Of a stretch of DNA of 64,000 nt, positions 53,478 through 62,705 are shown one piece after another. Position 1 is the first letter of the stretch, and each line of letters starts with the position of its first letter. Source of the DNA: an uncultured Ruminococcus sp. (GTDB taxonomy: Bacteria; Bacillota; Clostridia; Oscillospirales; Acutalibacteraceae); the NCBI GenBank assembly GCA_902790475.1, contig CADASG010000003.1, forward strand, positions 1 through 64,000, in the 5' to 3' direction. The notes beneath the pieces are model-generated. The model saw nothing but the letters and a program-made list of their open reading frames with translations, was not told the DNA's origin and ran no database searches. A program made the translations under genes and the position numbers.

Positions 53478-54218
53478 TTATCTGTAATGAATGATTGATA
53501 TTCTGATACGGTGCTTTTTTGTATTACCCAATACACCGCATATTTCATATTTTCCCTTACCGCGAACGGTAAGTTTGTCGCCCTCATTAATTGTTCGGCT
53601 GATTTTGGAACACGGAAAATGATTGATGCTGACCAAACCGGACAAAATCAATTCCTTTGATTTTTCGCGTGAAAGACCCGTAACAGCCGAAACGATATTA
53701 TCAACACGCATGGAACTGACGCTGTAAATCATTTCCTTTGTCTCTCTGCCCTTAGGCAAGGATCCCTCCTTTGCCTCGGACAGCTTAACGCCCACGTTCC
53801 CGACCTTGCCGATCTGTGACATCACATAATCCTTGATTTCGGTTTTAACAAAGGCAACTGCCCTGCCGTCCTCTATCAGGATATCTCCGACAGTTTCACG
53901 CTCCAACCCCAGCGACATCAGCGCGCCTAAAAAATCGCGGTGAGTCAGCTTGTAGGATGGACGAAAAATAAATTCTATCGGAAATACGGGAAACGGCGCC
54001 GGATCGTCATAAAACAATCCTAATACTTTGCGTTCGGCGCCCTCATAACCGCCGAAGAAAGAGTAGTTTTCAAAGCAGACGGATCGCAAATAGCGTTCTG
54101 CGCACGCCTGCTCCTCCTCTGTCAAAAACGAAAAGAAATAGGGTTTCATTCGCTGCTGACAGAGATATACAGCGTTGTCAAGCTTAGAATACAGCAGTGT
54201 GTGATCAGAAGTATACAC
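53478..54218 (-). CDS. ylmH: YlmH-type S4 RNA-binding protein
   Basis: Ribosome-rescue and division-cluster protein of 246 residues. An N-terminal domain with FLTEEEQACAERYL and a YGGxEGAERK-like segment is followed by a C-terminal S4 domain (KSKELILSGLVSINHFPCSK). In Bacillus YlmH is involved in ribosome-associated quality control. The start is uncertain: a frame opens at 54251 with ATG but overlaps sepF by 47 bases; the GTG at 54218 gives the family-like N-terminus and is preferred. Confidence 0.86.
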   Translation of the reverse strand: MYTSDHTLLYSKLDNAVYLCQQRMKPYFFSFLTEEEQACAERYLRSVCFENYSFFGGYEGAERKVLGLFYDDPAPFPVFPIEFIFRPSYKLTHRDFLGALMSLGLERETVGDILIEDGRAVAFVKTEIKDYVMSQIGKVGNVGVKLSEAKEGSLPKGRETKEMIYSVSSMRVDNIVSAVTGLSREKSKELILSGLVSINHFPCSKISRTINEGDKLTVRGKGKYEICGVLGNTKKHRIRISIIHYR

Positions 54219-54678
54219 CGCTGTTCTCAAGCTCGTCCAATAAGTCGTCACCCGTCAAATCAACATTTGACGGAATAATAATATAAGTATTGGTTGCCAC
54301 TCTCTTGATCTTGCCGTTGTTAGCATAGGCAACGCCGCTGAGGAAATCCAGGATTCTTCTTGCCATGTCCTTGTTTGTATCTTCAAGGTTCAATACAACA
54401 GTATGTGTTTTCATCAACTCGTCTGCAATGGAACGGGTTTCTTCGCCGAAGCGCTCGGGCTTAAAAAGGCTGACCTGCAGCTTTGCGGTAGCGTTTATAT
54501 TCAACACCTTGCTTCTGGAAGAACCGGAAGAAGGCTGTCTTTCACGGTCTCTGTCCCCGGAAGCAGGCTCCGCATATCCATCGTCATCACCCTCGTCCGA
54601 ATAACCGTATTCATCATACTCGTATTCATCGTCGGGAGCGTCCCACATACGTTTGAATTTATCAACTATTCCTGCCAT
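54205..54678 (-). CDS. sepF: Cell division protein SepF
   Basis: Membrane- and FtsZ-binding division protein of 157 residues. An N-terminal amphipathic helix (AGIVDKFKRMWDAP) is followed by an acidic linker, then the SepF core (about 70-155) with MARRILDFLSGVAYANNGKI. Typical length. It overlaps the following ylmH frame. Confidence 0.94.
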   Translation of the reverse strand: MAGIVDKFKRMWDAPDDEYEYDEYGYSDEGDDDGYAEPASGDRDRERQPSSGSSRSKVLNINATAKLQVSLFKPERFGEETRSIADELMKTHTVVLNLEDTNKDMARRILDFLSGVAYANNGKIKRVATNTYIIIPSNVDLTGDDLLDELENSGVYF

Positions 54679-54696
54679 TGATATTTCCTCCTACAT

Positions 54697-55410
54697 TTAA
54701 GTATAATTTCTCGCGCCGAACAGCGCCGAGCCGACTCTAACCATATTCGCACCTTCAAGTATTGCCTCATAGTAATCGGCAGACATACCCATTGAAAGTA
54801 TAGTCATATTTATATTATCTAATTTTTTTTGCGATATGTCAAGAAATATCTTGTGCATATTATTAAAATAATTAGAAATTTTATGTTTATTATCACAAAT
54901 TGGCGGAATTGTCATCAATCCCTTGACCGAAACAGAGGGTAATTCGGCGATTTGACAAAGTAATTCTTCTAAATTCTCCTCGTAAACGCCGCTTTTGTTT
55001 TCCTCGCGCCCGATGTTGACCTCAACAAGAATATCGGTCGTTCTGTTGTGTTTAAGCGATTGGTTTGATATTTCCTTCGCCAGCTTCAAAGAATCTACCG
55101 ACTGGATCAAATCAACCTTGTCAACGATTTGTCTGACCTTATTTGTTTGCAAATGACCGATGAACTGCAGTGAGCAGTGAGACAGATCGTAATCGTCATA
55201 TTTTGAAAGCAGCTCCTGTACCCTGTTTTCACCGATATGATCAAGTCCCAGTGAAATTGCATGATTGATCACAGAGGCTTCTACTGTCTTGGTAGCGGCG
55301 AGAAAAGTGATGTCCTCGCGCTTTTTTCCTGCTTTTTGCGCGGCTTCCGCAATACGCTCATTGATAAAATGATAGTTGTATTCAACGTCACGCAATAACT
55401 TTTCCGTCAT
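54697..55410 (-). CDS. yggS: YggS-family PLP homeostasis protein
   Basis: PLP-binding protein of 237 residues. The PLP-lysine is in FLAATKTVEA near residue 38. IGHLQTNKVR and LSMGMSADYYEAI are also diagnostic. It is the ylmE position of the Firmicutes division cluster. The start at 55410 follows GGGAGATG; its 5' end overlaps the HlyD-like gene by 23 bases. Confidence 0.95.
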   Translation of the reverse strand: MTEKLLRDVEYNYHFINERIAEAAQKAGKKREDITFLAATKTVEASVINHAISLGLDHIGENRVQELLSKYDDYDLSHCSLQFIGHLQTNKVRQIVDKVDLIQSVDSLKLAKEISNQSLKHNRTTDILVEVNIGREENKSGVYEENLEELLCQIAELPSVSVKGLMTIPPICDNKHKISNYFNNMHKIFLDISQKKLDNINMTILSMGMSADYYEAILEGANMVRVGSALFGARNYT

Positions 55411-56671
55411 AAAGATCATCTCCCTTTACTATGACTTTATCATAAAGTGCAATCGTTTCACCGTTGAAGAGCAGTGAAGGATCGGGCTCCATGTCGCAGA
55501 TGACATAATCCTCATCGGCATAAAGGATCGAGATCTGTTTGAACTGAACCTCGCTGCCGTAGAGCACGTAAACGCCCTGAACCTTCTTCTTCTCTTTATG
55601 AGCTTTACCGTTATCCTCATATGTGGTTTTTGTGACAAAATCATCATGAACGGCGCGTTTTGAGACCCTTAGTCCCGTATAGTTGCCTAAGCCGATTTCA
55701 ATAGGCTCCTGCCGAGCCTCCAAAATACCGTTATCCATATAGTCGCATTTCAATACGACTAATGCCTTTCCGCTTTTGCTGTCCTGAGAAATACGGTAGA
55801 TCTTCGCCGGGATAGACTCTGTGGTGGCTTCCTCAAACAGAACCGTCACGGCACTGTCCCAGATATTCAGGCGAGACGCCTCGTCGGAACTGACCTCGCA
55901 GGCGACATACCAGTTTACGTTGCTTACGACCTTGCCGGCTATATTAGACGGAACGCTGCCCTTTTTAAATTCACGAAGATTTGACAGTCTCATTTTTGAA
56001 ACATCCTTAAAAGGATAAACATTTTCGTAGCCGTCGCAAAATTCGGTAAAATATCCTGCCTTGTCTGTTTTTATGGTGTCTATTGCTTCACCCGCAGAAG
56101 TCCTCAGCTGTTCCGCTTCCGCCTTTAACTCATTTATTTTTTTATTAAAATTCGTTACCTTACCGGTAAAAAGCTGACGCTGATTAATAGCTGACAACAG
56201 ATTATCGGAATCTGTAAAGCACGAATTCACATCGTTTTTGTTTGTATCGTGCAAATAGTTTATTACGCTGTTTTTGATGTTATTGTTGATGATATCAAGA
56301 CTCAGCGCACCTGTCACGCTGTTTTTTTGGATAGCTTCCAGGGCTTTGACGTCTTTTTCGATACTGTCCGCCATGGTGTTGCGCACCGCGGCTTTTTCAT
56401 CGGAGTAAACCTTGGCGATCTCGCCGTTGGCGTTTACCGTGTCGCCGTTAGCGCAGGAATAAGATAAGATACCCTTGGTATCCTTTGGGATAATATTTTC
56501 ATCCCGTATTATGAACCCGTTTGAATAAATGGTATCCGTAACCGTTGTACGAACTGCGTTTTCGGTCGGATACATATTGAATTGAGAACTAAGCAGCAAA
56601 TAGGCGACATAAATCAGCGCCAGGATAGTAAGCGCTGCCACCAGAATTCGCTTGAACAATAATTTATCCAT
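55388..56671 (-). CDS. HlyD-like secretion adaptor-like membrane protein
   Basis: Protein of 427 residues with one N-terminal membrane helix (about 8-30). An extracytoplasmic part follows: a biotinyl-lipoyl-like/barrel-sandwich segment (SYSCANGDTVNANGEIAKVYSD), a helical region (about 95-215), then beta-rich C-terminal domains with YVACEVSSDEASRLNIWD. This fits HlyD/MFP-type adaptors. No partner ABC transporter is beside it. It lies between miaA and yggS in a division operon, so it may work at the septum. Function is unknown. Confidence 0.75.
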   Translation of the reverse strand: MDKLLFKRILVAALTILALIYVAYLLLSSQFNMYPTENAVRTTVTDTIYSNGFIIRDENIIPKDTKGILSYSCANGDTVNANGEIAKVYSDEKAAVRNTMADSIEKDVKALEAIQKNSVTGALSLDIINNNIKNSVINYLHDTNKNDVNSCFTDSDNLLSAINQRQLFTGKVTNFNKKINELKAEAEQLRTSAGEAIDTIKTDKAGYFTEFCDGYENVYPFKDVSKMRLSNLREFKKGSVPSNIAGKVVSNVNWYVACEVSSDEASRLNIWDSAVTVLFEEATTESIPAKIYRISQDSKSGKALVVLKCDYMDNGILEARQEPIEIGLGNYTGLRVSKRAVHDDFVTKTTYEDNGKAHKEKKKVQGVYVLYGSEVQFKQISILYADEDYVICDMEPDPSLLFNGETIALYDKVIVKGDDLYDGKVIA

Positions 56672-57614
56672 ACAACAATCCTTTGTTTATGATAATGACC
56701 GCAGCGTTATATAATTCTTCATATGAATTATAATCATCTGCATACAGCCAGTTAATCGTTGAATCTCGTTTAAACCAGGTGATTTGCCTTTTGGCGTAAC
56801 GTCTGGTTTCTCTTTTTAACTTTTCAATACACGTTTCCAAATCAAGCTCGCCGTTGATGTACGGCGCGAGCTCTTTATATCCGATAGCCTTCACTGCTGT
56901 GTAGCCGAGAGGCTGACTCAAGACTTTTTTCGCTTCCTCAAGCAAGCCTTGACTTATCATAATGTCAACCCTTTGGTTGATCCTTTCATATAACCTTTCA
57001 CGATCCCGATAATTCAATCCGATTTTGATTGGCAGATAGGGACTTTTCTCTGTTTGTGACCGAGCGATCTGTTCGGTGATGGTTATGCCCGTTGTTTGAT
57101 AAAACTCTATGGCGCGAATAATGCGCTTTGGATTGCGCTCGGTTTGCAGACGTTCTACGGAAGAAGGGTCAAATCCTCCCAATAATTCGAGCAGCTTGTC
57201 TGTTCCCTGCTCTTCATATATCTTCCATAGCGCTTGACTCTGCTGTTCGTCGCGCGTTTCCTCGCTGAATTTTATATTCTTTAAGAGCGAATCAATGTAA
57301 AGACCGGTGCCTCCGACAATAACGGGAAGCTTTCCGCGGCGGTTGATATCCTCTATGCATTTCGCTGCGTCTTCTTTGAATCTCGCAACGGAATAGGTTT
57401 GGTCGGGCGGTAGAAATCCCATTAGATGATGTGGGATACCTGCCATCTCCTCAGTTGTCGGCTTGGCGGTAGCGATTTGCATTTCGCGGTAGATCTGCAT
57501 GGAGTCAGCCGAGATGATCTCACCGTCAAAGCGTCGGGCGATATCTACACCGAGTTTTGTTTTGCCTGACGCGGTGGGACCGACCAGCGAAACTACCTTA
57601 ATGAAATTTTCCAC
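56664..57614 (-). CDS. miaA: tRNA dimethylallyltransferase
   Basis: Adds the dimethylallyl group to A37 of UNN-reading tRNAs; 316 residues. P-loop GPTASGKTKLG near the N-terminus, DSMQIYREM, GGTGLYIDSLL and RYAKRQITWFKRD are diagnostic. MiaB, encoded upstream in the same cluster, completes the modification to ms2i6A. It is seven bases from mutL. Confidence 0.96.
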   Translation of the reverse strand: MENFIKVVSLVGPTASGKTKLGVDIARRFDGEIISADSMQIYREMQIATAKPTTEEMAGIPHHLMGFLPPDQTYSVARFKEDAAKCIEDINRRGKLPVIVGGTGLYIDSLLKNIKFSEETRDEQQSQALWKIYEEQGTDKLLELLGGFDPSSVERLQTERNPKRIIRAIEFYQTTGITITEQIARSQTEKSPYLPIKIGLNYRDRERLYERINQRVDIMISQGLLEEAKKVLSQPLGYTAVKAIGYKELAPYINGELDLETCIEKLKRETRRYAKRQITWFKRDSTINWLYADDYNSYEELYNAAVIIINKGLLYG

Positions 57615-57620
57615 TAAAAA

Positions 57621-59630
57621 TCACGCCCTGCCAAACTGTCTTTCTATTTCACTTTTTTTCATCATAATGCAAATGGGTCTGCCGTGAGGACAGTAACGGA
57701 TCTCAGGGTGCTCCTCGAGAACCTTTACAATATCAATCAACTCCTGAGCGGAGTTTTGATTTCCTGCCTTGATCGCGGAGCGACAGGCGACATTATGATA
57801 AAACCAGTCCATTTTTTCCGAAAAAATATCGTTATTCCCTACGGAGATATGATCCGCCATTTCAACGATGCAGTCCTCTATTTCGGACGCGTCGATATAC
57901 TGCGGAGCGCTGCGAACCAAAACGGTGCTGTTTCCGAAGTCCTCGACCTCAAAGGAACATTCGGCGAATAAGTCAAGGTGACTGATTGCCGCGTCATATT
58001 CCGCCTTGCCGAGTGTGACCGTCAGCGGCTGCAACAAGAGCTGCGAACAGGAACCGGCTTTCTCCGCTTTAAGACGTTCAAATATTATACGCTCATGCGC
58101 CGCGTGCTTGTCGATCAGCATCATTTCCTTTTGGTTTTTTTCAACAATGATATATGTTTGGAAAAGTTCGCCGATATATCTCAGCTCGTCCGCGCTTTCG
58201 ATAAGCGAAGGCTGTGAGTTTTGATTTTGCGTAACGGTTACATTACTGCTCGGCTGTTGTTCGGAAATGTCGTGTTTTGGCAAATCGGGAGATATAATCT
58301 CCTTTGATTCGCCGGGGGCTTCTTGCTTTGCCTGTTCTGCAAAGCGCTGTTTATCCTTTTGAGCCTGAACCGCGCGTGATGAATAAATATTGAACGGATG
58401 GTTTTCGTCAGATAATGAAGGCTTTTCCGAAACCAACGGTGCTTTTTTCTCAGTCGATTTTTCCGTCGTTTCGAGATCAAGCTCTGAAAAAAGATCAAAA
58501 TCATCAGAAGGTTGTTTTGCTTTTTCTATCCGGGGTACTTCCGTTTCCTTCAAAACGACTTGCGCATTTTTAAAAGGACTGAACTTGCGGATATCGTTAA
58601 ACGCCGTATCTTTTTTGAAAACAGCCTGCTTTTTACTGTCGTCGCGAAGCAGCGAAGATTTCACGGCGTGATATACCGCGTCAAAAACAGGGCGTTCATT
58701 TATGAAACGTACCTCTATTTTTGCAGGATGAACGTTGACGTCGATCATCTCATAAGGCAGCGTTATTTCGAGCACGCAAGAAGGAAATTTACCGACCATG
58801 ATCGAGCCCTTGAACGCCTCCTCCAAAGCAGCCATAGCTGTACGGGACTTAACGTATCTTCCGTTGATGAAAATGTTTTGCATATTGCGGTTGGCACGGG
58901 AGTGAACTGGTTTGGTGATATAACCCTTGACGGAAATCGCGTCAAGCTGATAATCAACAGGGATCAAGCTTCCTGCAAATTCTCTTCCGTATACCGAGTA
59001 TATGGCGGAAATCAGCTTTCCGTCTCCAAAGGATTGCAGAGCCTGCCTGCCGTCCCTGATGTAAGTAAAGGCGATCTCGGGATGAGACAAGGCGATTTTG
59101 TCAATTATATTTGAAACCGCGTTTCCTTCGGAAATATCTTTTTTTAAAAACTTTGCGCGAGCCGGAATATTGTAGAACAAGTCGCGAATAACAAATGTCG
59201 TTCCGACAGGACATCCGGCGTCGTCAAGGCTTACCTCTTCCCCACCCTCGATCACGTAATTGGAGCCCAGCTCTTCGTTTTCGTTTCGGGTGATCAGCTG
59301 GAGCTTTGAAACCGCGCTGATCGAAGCAAGCGCTTCTCCGCGAAAACCGAGAGTCACTATGCGGTCAAGATCATCCTCCTGACTAACCTTACTGGTAGCG
59401 TGACGAAGGAAAGCCTTTTTGACATCATCCCTCATTATCCCGCAGCCGTCGTCGGTAACGCGCATAAAGGTGGTGCCGCCGTTTTTTATTTCCACGGTGA
59501 TATGACGGGCTTTGGCGTCGATAGCGTTTTCCACAAGCTCTTTGATGACCGAAGCAGGACGCTCCACAACTTCGCCTGCCGCTATCAGCTCGGCAACATG
59601 CTTATCAAGTACATTGATCACACCCATCAT
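57621..59630 (-). CDS. mutL: DNA mismatch repair protein MutL
   Basis: GHKL ATPase of about 669 residues. The N-terminal ATPase motifs are VVERPASVIKELVENAIDA, DDGCGI and GFRGEALASI. The C-terminal endonuclease domain shows the DKHAAHERIIFE motif (DQHAxxERI type) and ends with CPHGRPICIMM. It is expected to have nicking activity, as in bacteria lacking MutH. The start is ATG 59630, with GGCGG upstream; the ATG at 59627 is an alternative. Confidence 0.95.
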   Translation of the reverse strand: MMGVINVLDKHVAELIAAGEVVERPASVIKELVENAIDAKARHITVEIKNGGTTFMRVTDDGCGIMRDDVKKAFLRHATSKVSQEDDLDRIVTLGFRGEALASISAVSKLQLITRNENEELGSNYVIEGGEEVSLDDAGCPVGTTFVIRDLFYNIPARAKFLKKDISEGNAVSNIIDKIALSHPEIAFTYIRDGRQALQSFGDGKLISAIYSVYGREFAGSLIPVDYQLDAISVKGYITKPVHSRANRNMQNIFINGRYVKSRTAMAALEEAFKGSIMVGKFPSCVLEITLPYEMIDVNVHPAKIEVRFINERPVFDAVYHAVKSSLLRDDSKKQAVFKKDTAFNDIRKFSPFKNAQVVLKETEVPRIEKAKQPSDDFDLFSELDLETTEKSTEKKAPLVSEKPSLSDENHPFNIYSSRAVQAQKDKQRFAEQAKQEAPGESKEIISPDLPKHDISEQQPSSNVTVTQNQNSQPSLIESADELRYIGELFQTYIIVEKNQKEMMLIDKHAAHERIIFERLKAEKAGSCSQLLLQPLTVTLGKAEYDAAISHLDLFAECSFEVEDFGNSTVLVRSAPQYIDASEIEDCIVEMADHISVGNNDIFSEKMDWFYHNVACRSAIKAGNQNSAQELIDIVKVLEEHPEIRYCPHGRPICIMMKKSEIERQFGRA

Positions 59631-59671
59631 TATCACCGCCTTTCAGTTATTTTAAAATATTTAGTATTGAT

Positions 59672-62260
59672 TTATATCATGTTCTTTAGCTCGTAGAGTA
59701 AATTCATCGCTTCGATAGGTGTCAACGTATTCAAATCCGCCTGCCTGATTTTGTCGATAACCGGACTGTTGGCAGTACCGAGCAGCGTAAGCTGCGGTTC
59801 GTCGTCAACTGTAGGACGTGAATGAGACGGCGTTTTTCCTTCGCTTTCCAGATCCGCCAAAATTTCCTTTGCTCTGTTTATGATAGAATTCGGAACTCCT
59901 GCGAGCTTGGCGACCTCGATACCGTAGCTGTCGTCAGCGCCTCCGGGAACGATCCTGCGAAGGAACGTTATATCGTCGCCGCGTTTCTTTACAGCGATAC
60001 TGTAGTTTTTTACGCCGTCGAGCAGCTCCTCCATCACGGTAAGCTCGTGGTAATGAGTTGCAAACAGCGTTTTTGCGCCCAGCTTCTTTTTATCGGCGCA
60101 GTATTCGAGAACCGCGCGCGCTATGCTCATTCCGTCAAAAGTCGAAGTTCCTCTGCCAATCTCATCCAAAATCAAAAGACTGCGCGAAGTTGCATTTTTT
60201 ACGATATTTGCTACCTCGTTCATCTCCACCATAAAGGTGGACTGACCCGAGGCAAGGTCATCCGACGCGCCGACACGTGTAAATATACTGTCAACGATGC
60301 CGATTTTAGCGTATGATGCAGGAACAAAGCTGCCCATCTGAGCCAGCAGCACAATGAGAGCGACCTGACGCATATAGGTGGATTTTCCTGCCATGTTCGG
60401 ACCCGTGATGATAGCCACGCGGTCTCCTTTGTTGTCAAGATTGACATCGTTGGGAACAAAGGGCGCTTCTTTTAGCAGCGCTTCCACAACAGGGTGACGT
60501 GAATCCTTAATTGAGATCACGCCTGACTGTGTTACCTCGGGGCGAACATATCGGTTATTGACCGCCACATTCGCAAAAGAGGTCAGTACATCCAAGGTCG
60601 CGATAGCTCTTGCCGTGTTTTGGATCCGCTCCAAATTTTCCGCTACGGTCGTTCTCACTCTGTCAAAAATTGAGTACTCCATAGCGACGGCGCGATCCTT
60701 TGCTCCGAGGATACGGGATTCCACGTCCTTTAAATCGGGAGTGATATACCGTTCGCAATTGGTCAGAGTTTGCTTTCTGATATATGTGTCGGGAACCTGA
60801 GATTTATAAGAATTCGTAACCTCAATATAATAGCCGAAAACCTTGTTATATCCGACTCTGAGCTTTGGTATCCCCGTTTTCTCACGCTGCTCCGTCTCGA
60901 TCTGCGCCAAAATATACTTGGCGTTGTTCATATCCGAGGTCACGCTGTCCAATTCGGCGTCATAGCCTTGTTTGATCATTCCGCCTTCACGAACGGAAAA
61001 GGGCGGTTCCTCGATAATCGCATTATCAATAAGTGTATGTATATCTTCCAGTAGATCTATATTTTTATGAACGAGCTTTAAGTGAGAAGAACGGCAGCTT
61101 ACCGTCAATTCGGATAAAACAGGGAAATTTGCGACAGCCGCGCACAGCGAGCGTAAGTCTCTGGCGTTTGCGGAACCGTACACGATGCGCGTCATCAGAC
61201 GTTCGATATCAAAGATACCTGTGAGGTTTTCCGTAATGTCCATGCGCAGCATATTATCATTCGCAAGCTCCTCAACTGCGCTTTGACGGTTGTTGATGGT
61301 GGATAGGTTCATCAGCGGATGTTCGAGCCACGAGCGAAGCAGCCGTTTGCCCATTGCGGTTTTGGTCTTGTCTATCACCCACAGCAGCGAGCCGCGCTTT
61401 TCCTTGCTGAGCATTGTCTGCGTCAATTCAAGATTGCGCTGTGTGTTGAAGTCGAGTCGCATATACTGGCTTTCGCTGTAGAGCTCAACCTTGCCTATGC
61501 GCTCCAAGCCCGTCATTTGGGTTTCTTTCAGATAGTTGAGCAGCGCACCGACCGCGCAGAGCGCAACAGGCTTTCCGATTATTTCGGACGAGTTTGAGCG
61601 AAACTGCTGTTCAACAGTCTGTCTGCACAGGTCTGGATCGAATTTTCCGTCCTCAAGCATTTCAACTCCTGCGGATAAGCGGTTTTTTATAAATGACGGA
61701 AGCGCCTTGATTTTAACGATCTCACCGCCGATCAATATTTCGCGCGGATTGTAGGAAGAAAGTTGGTTGGTTAAAATATTCAGCGATTCCTTACCGCTGA
61801 TCTCGGTAGCATATAATTCTCCTGTGGAAATATCACAGAAACAAAGTCCTATTGTTTTACCGTCGGAAAACATACAGCTGATGTAGTTGTTTTTGCCTTC
61901 CTCGAGCATACTTTGTTCCATAACAGTGCCTGGGGTGATGACGCGGATGATATCGCGCTTGACCAATCCCTTAGCCGTTTTAGGATCCTCTGTTTGCTCG
62001 CAGATAGCGACCTTGTATCCCTTTGCGACCAATCGGGCTATATATCCCTCGCAGCTGTGAAAGGGAACGCCGCACATCGGCGCACGTTCTTCCTGACCGC
62101 AGTCGCGGCCTGTGAGTGTAAGCTCAAGCTCTCTTGAGGCGATCTTCGCGTCCTCATAGAACATCTCATAGAAATCTCCGAGACGATAAAAAAGGATGCA
62201 GTCCTTGTTTTCTTCTTTGATTTTAAAATATTGCTTCATCATTGGAGATAACTCTGCCAC
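59672..62260 (-). CDS. mutS: DNA mismatch repair protein MutS
   Basis: Mismatch-recognition ATPase of 862 residues. The N-terminal mismatch-binding block contains FYRLGDFYEMFYEDA (Phe-x-Glu motif in DFYEMF). Walker A is GPNMAGKSTYMRQ near 620, followed by STFMVEMNE and the DEIGRGTSTFDG signature. Full length. It is 35 bases upstream of mutL. Confidence 0.97.
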   Translation of the reverse strand: MAELSPMMKQYFKIKEENKDCILFYRLGDFYEMFYEDAKIASRELELTLTGRDCGQEERAPMCGVPFHSCEGYIARLVAKGYKVAICEQTEDPKTAKGLVKRDIIRVITPGTVMEQSMLEEGKNNYISCMFSDGKTIGLCFCDISTGELYATEISGKESLNILTNQLSSYNPREILIGGEIVKIKALPSFIKNRLSAGVEMLEDGKFDPDLCRQTVEQQFRSNSSEIIGKPVALCAVGALLNYLKETQMTGLERIGKVELYSESQYMRLDFNTQRNLELTQTMLSKEKRGSLLWVIDKTKTAMGKRLLRSWLEHPLMNLSTINNRQSAVEELANDNMLRMDITENLTGIFDIERLMTRIVYGSANARDLRSLCAAVANFPVLSELTVSCRSSHLKLVHKNIDLLEDIHTLIDNAIIEEPPFSVREGGMIKQGYDAELDSVTSDMNNAKYILAQIETEQREKTGIPKLRVGYNKVFGYYIEVTNSYKSQVPDTYIRKQTLTNCERYITPDLKDVESRILGAKDRAVAMEYSIFDRVRTTVAENLERIQNTARAIATLDVLTSFANVAVNNRYVRPEVTQSGVISIKDSRHPVVEALLKEAPFVPNDVNLDNKGDRVAIITGPNMAGKSTYMRQVALIVLLAQMGSFVPASYAKIGIVDSIFTRVGASDDLASGQSTFMVEMNEVANIVKNATSRSLLILDEIGRGTSTFDGMSIARAVLEYCADKKKLGAKTLFATHYHELTVMEELLDGVKNYSIAVKKRGDDITFLRRIVPGGADDSYGIEVAKLAGVPNSIINRAKEILADLESEGKTPSHSRPTVDDEPQLTLLGTANSPVIDKIRQADLNTLTPIEAMNLLYELKNMI

Positions 62261-62296
62261 TTAACTCACACCCTTTCGTTATAATATTTTGCCGTA

Positions 62297-62701
62297 TCAG
62301 CCGCAGCCGCCGCAGGTGCTGCAGCTTCCGCTGCAATTTTCTGCATAATCCGCTGTAGACGGGTCAGCGCCCTCAGCGGATTGCTGCACAATCGCGATAA
62401 CTCGGTTGATAACCTTGTCAAATGCTTCTTTTGCTTCATTATAGGCGATCATATTTTCGTTTGACATGATCTGAGAATAGATTTCGCGCATTTCTTTGTT
62501 AAGTGCGGTCAGCTTGTCCTGATCGCGGTCTTTTTTGGAAGCCTCATCGTTGATCTGCATTCTTTTTAAATTGAACGCGCCGATGTACTCCTGAAGTTGG
62601 CTATCAGCGTCTGCCTGCGCCTGAACCTTGTGAAGATTTACATATACCTCTTCGTTTTGAATAGCTCTGCCGAGCTCTCTTGCCTGTTCAATAATATCCA
62701 T
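62297..62701 (-). CDS. YlbF/YmcA-family protein with Cys-rich tail
   Basis: Helical protein of 134 residues of the YlbF/YmcA regulator family, which in Bacillus forms the RicAFT complex that bears iron-sulfur clusters and stimulates RNase Y-dependent processing. The helical core is about 1-115. The last residues read CSGSCSTCGGCG, a dense cysteine motif that could bind metal. Placement between miaB and mutS matches the ymcA position. Assignment to one member is uncertain. Confidence 0.82.
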   Translation of the reverse strand: MDIIEQARELGRAIQNEEVYVNLHKVQAQADADSQLQEYIGAFNLKRMQINDEASKKDRDQDKLTALNKEMREIYSQIMSNENMIAYNEAKEAFDKVINRVIAIVQQSAEGADPSTADYAENCSGSCSTCGGCG

Positions 62702-62705
62702 GATT

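Noticed and set aside
57684-59114. Several plus-strand frames of 60 to 200 codons
   Set aside because: They lie antisense to mutL and lack ribosome sites and family motifs.
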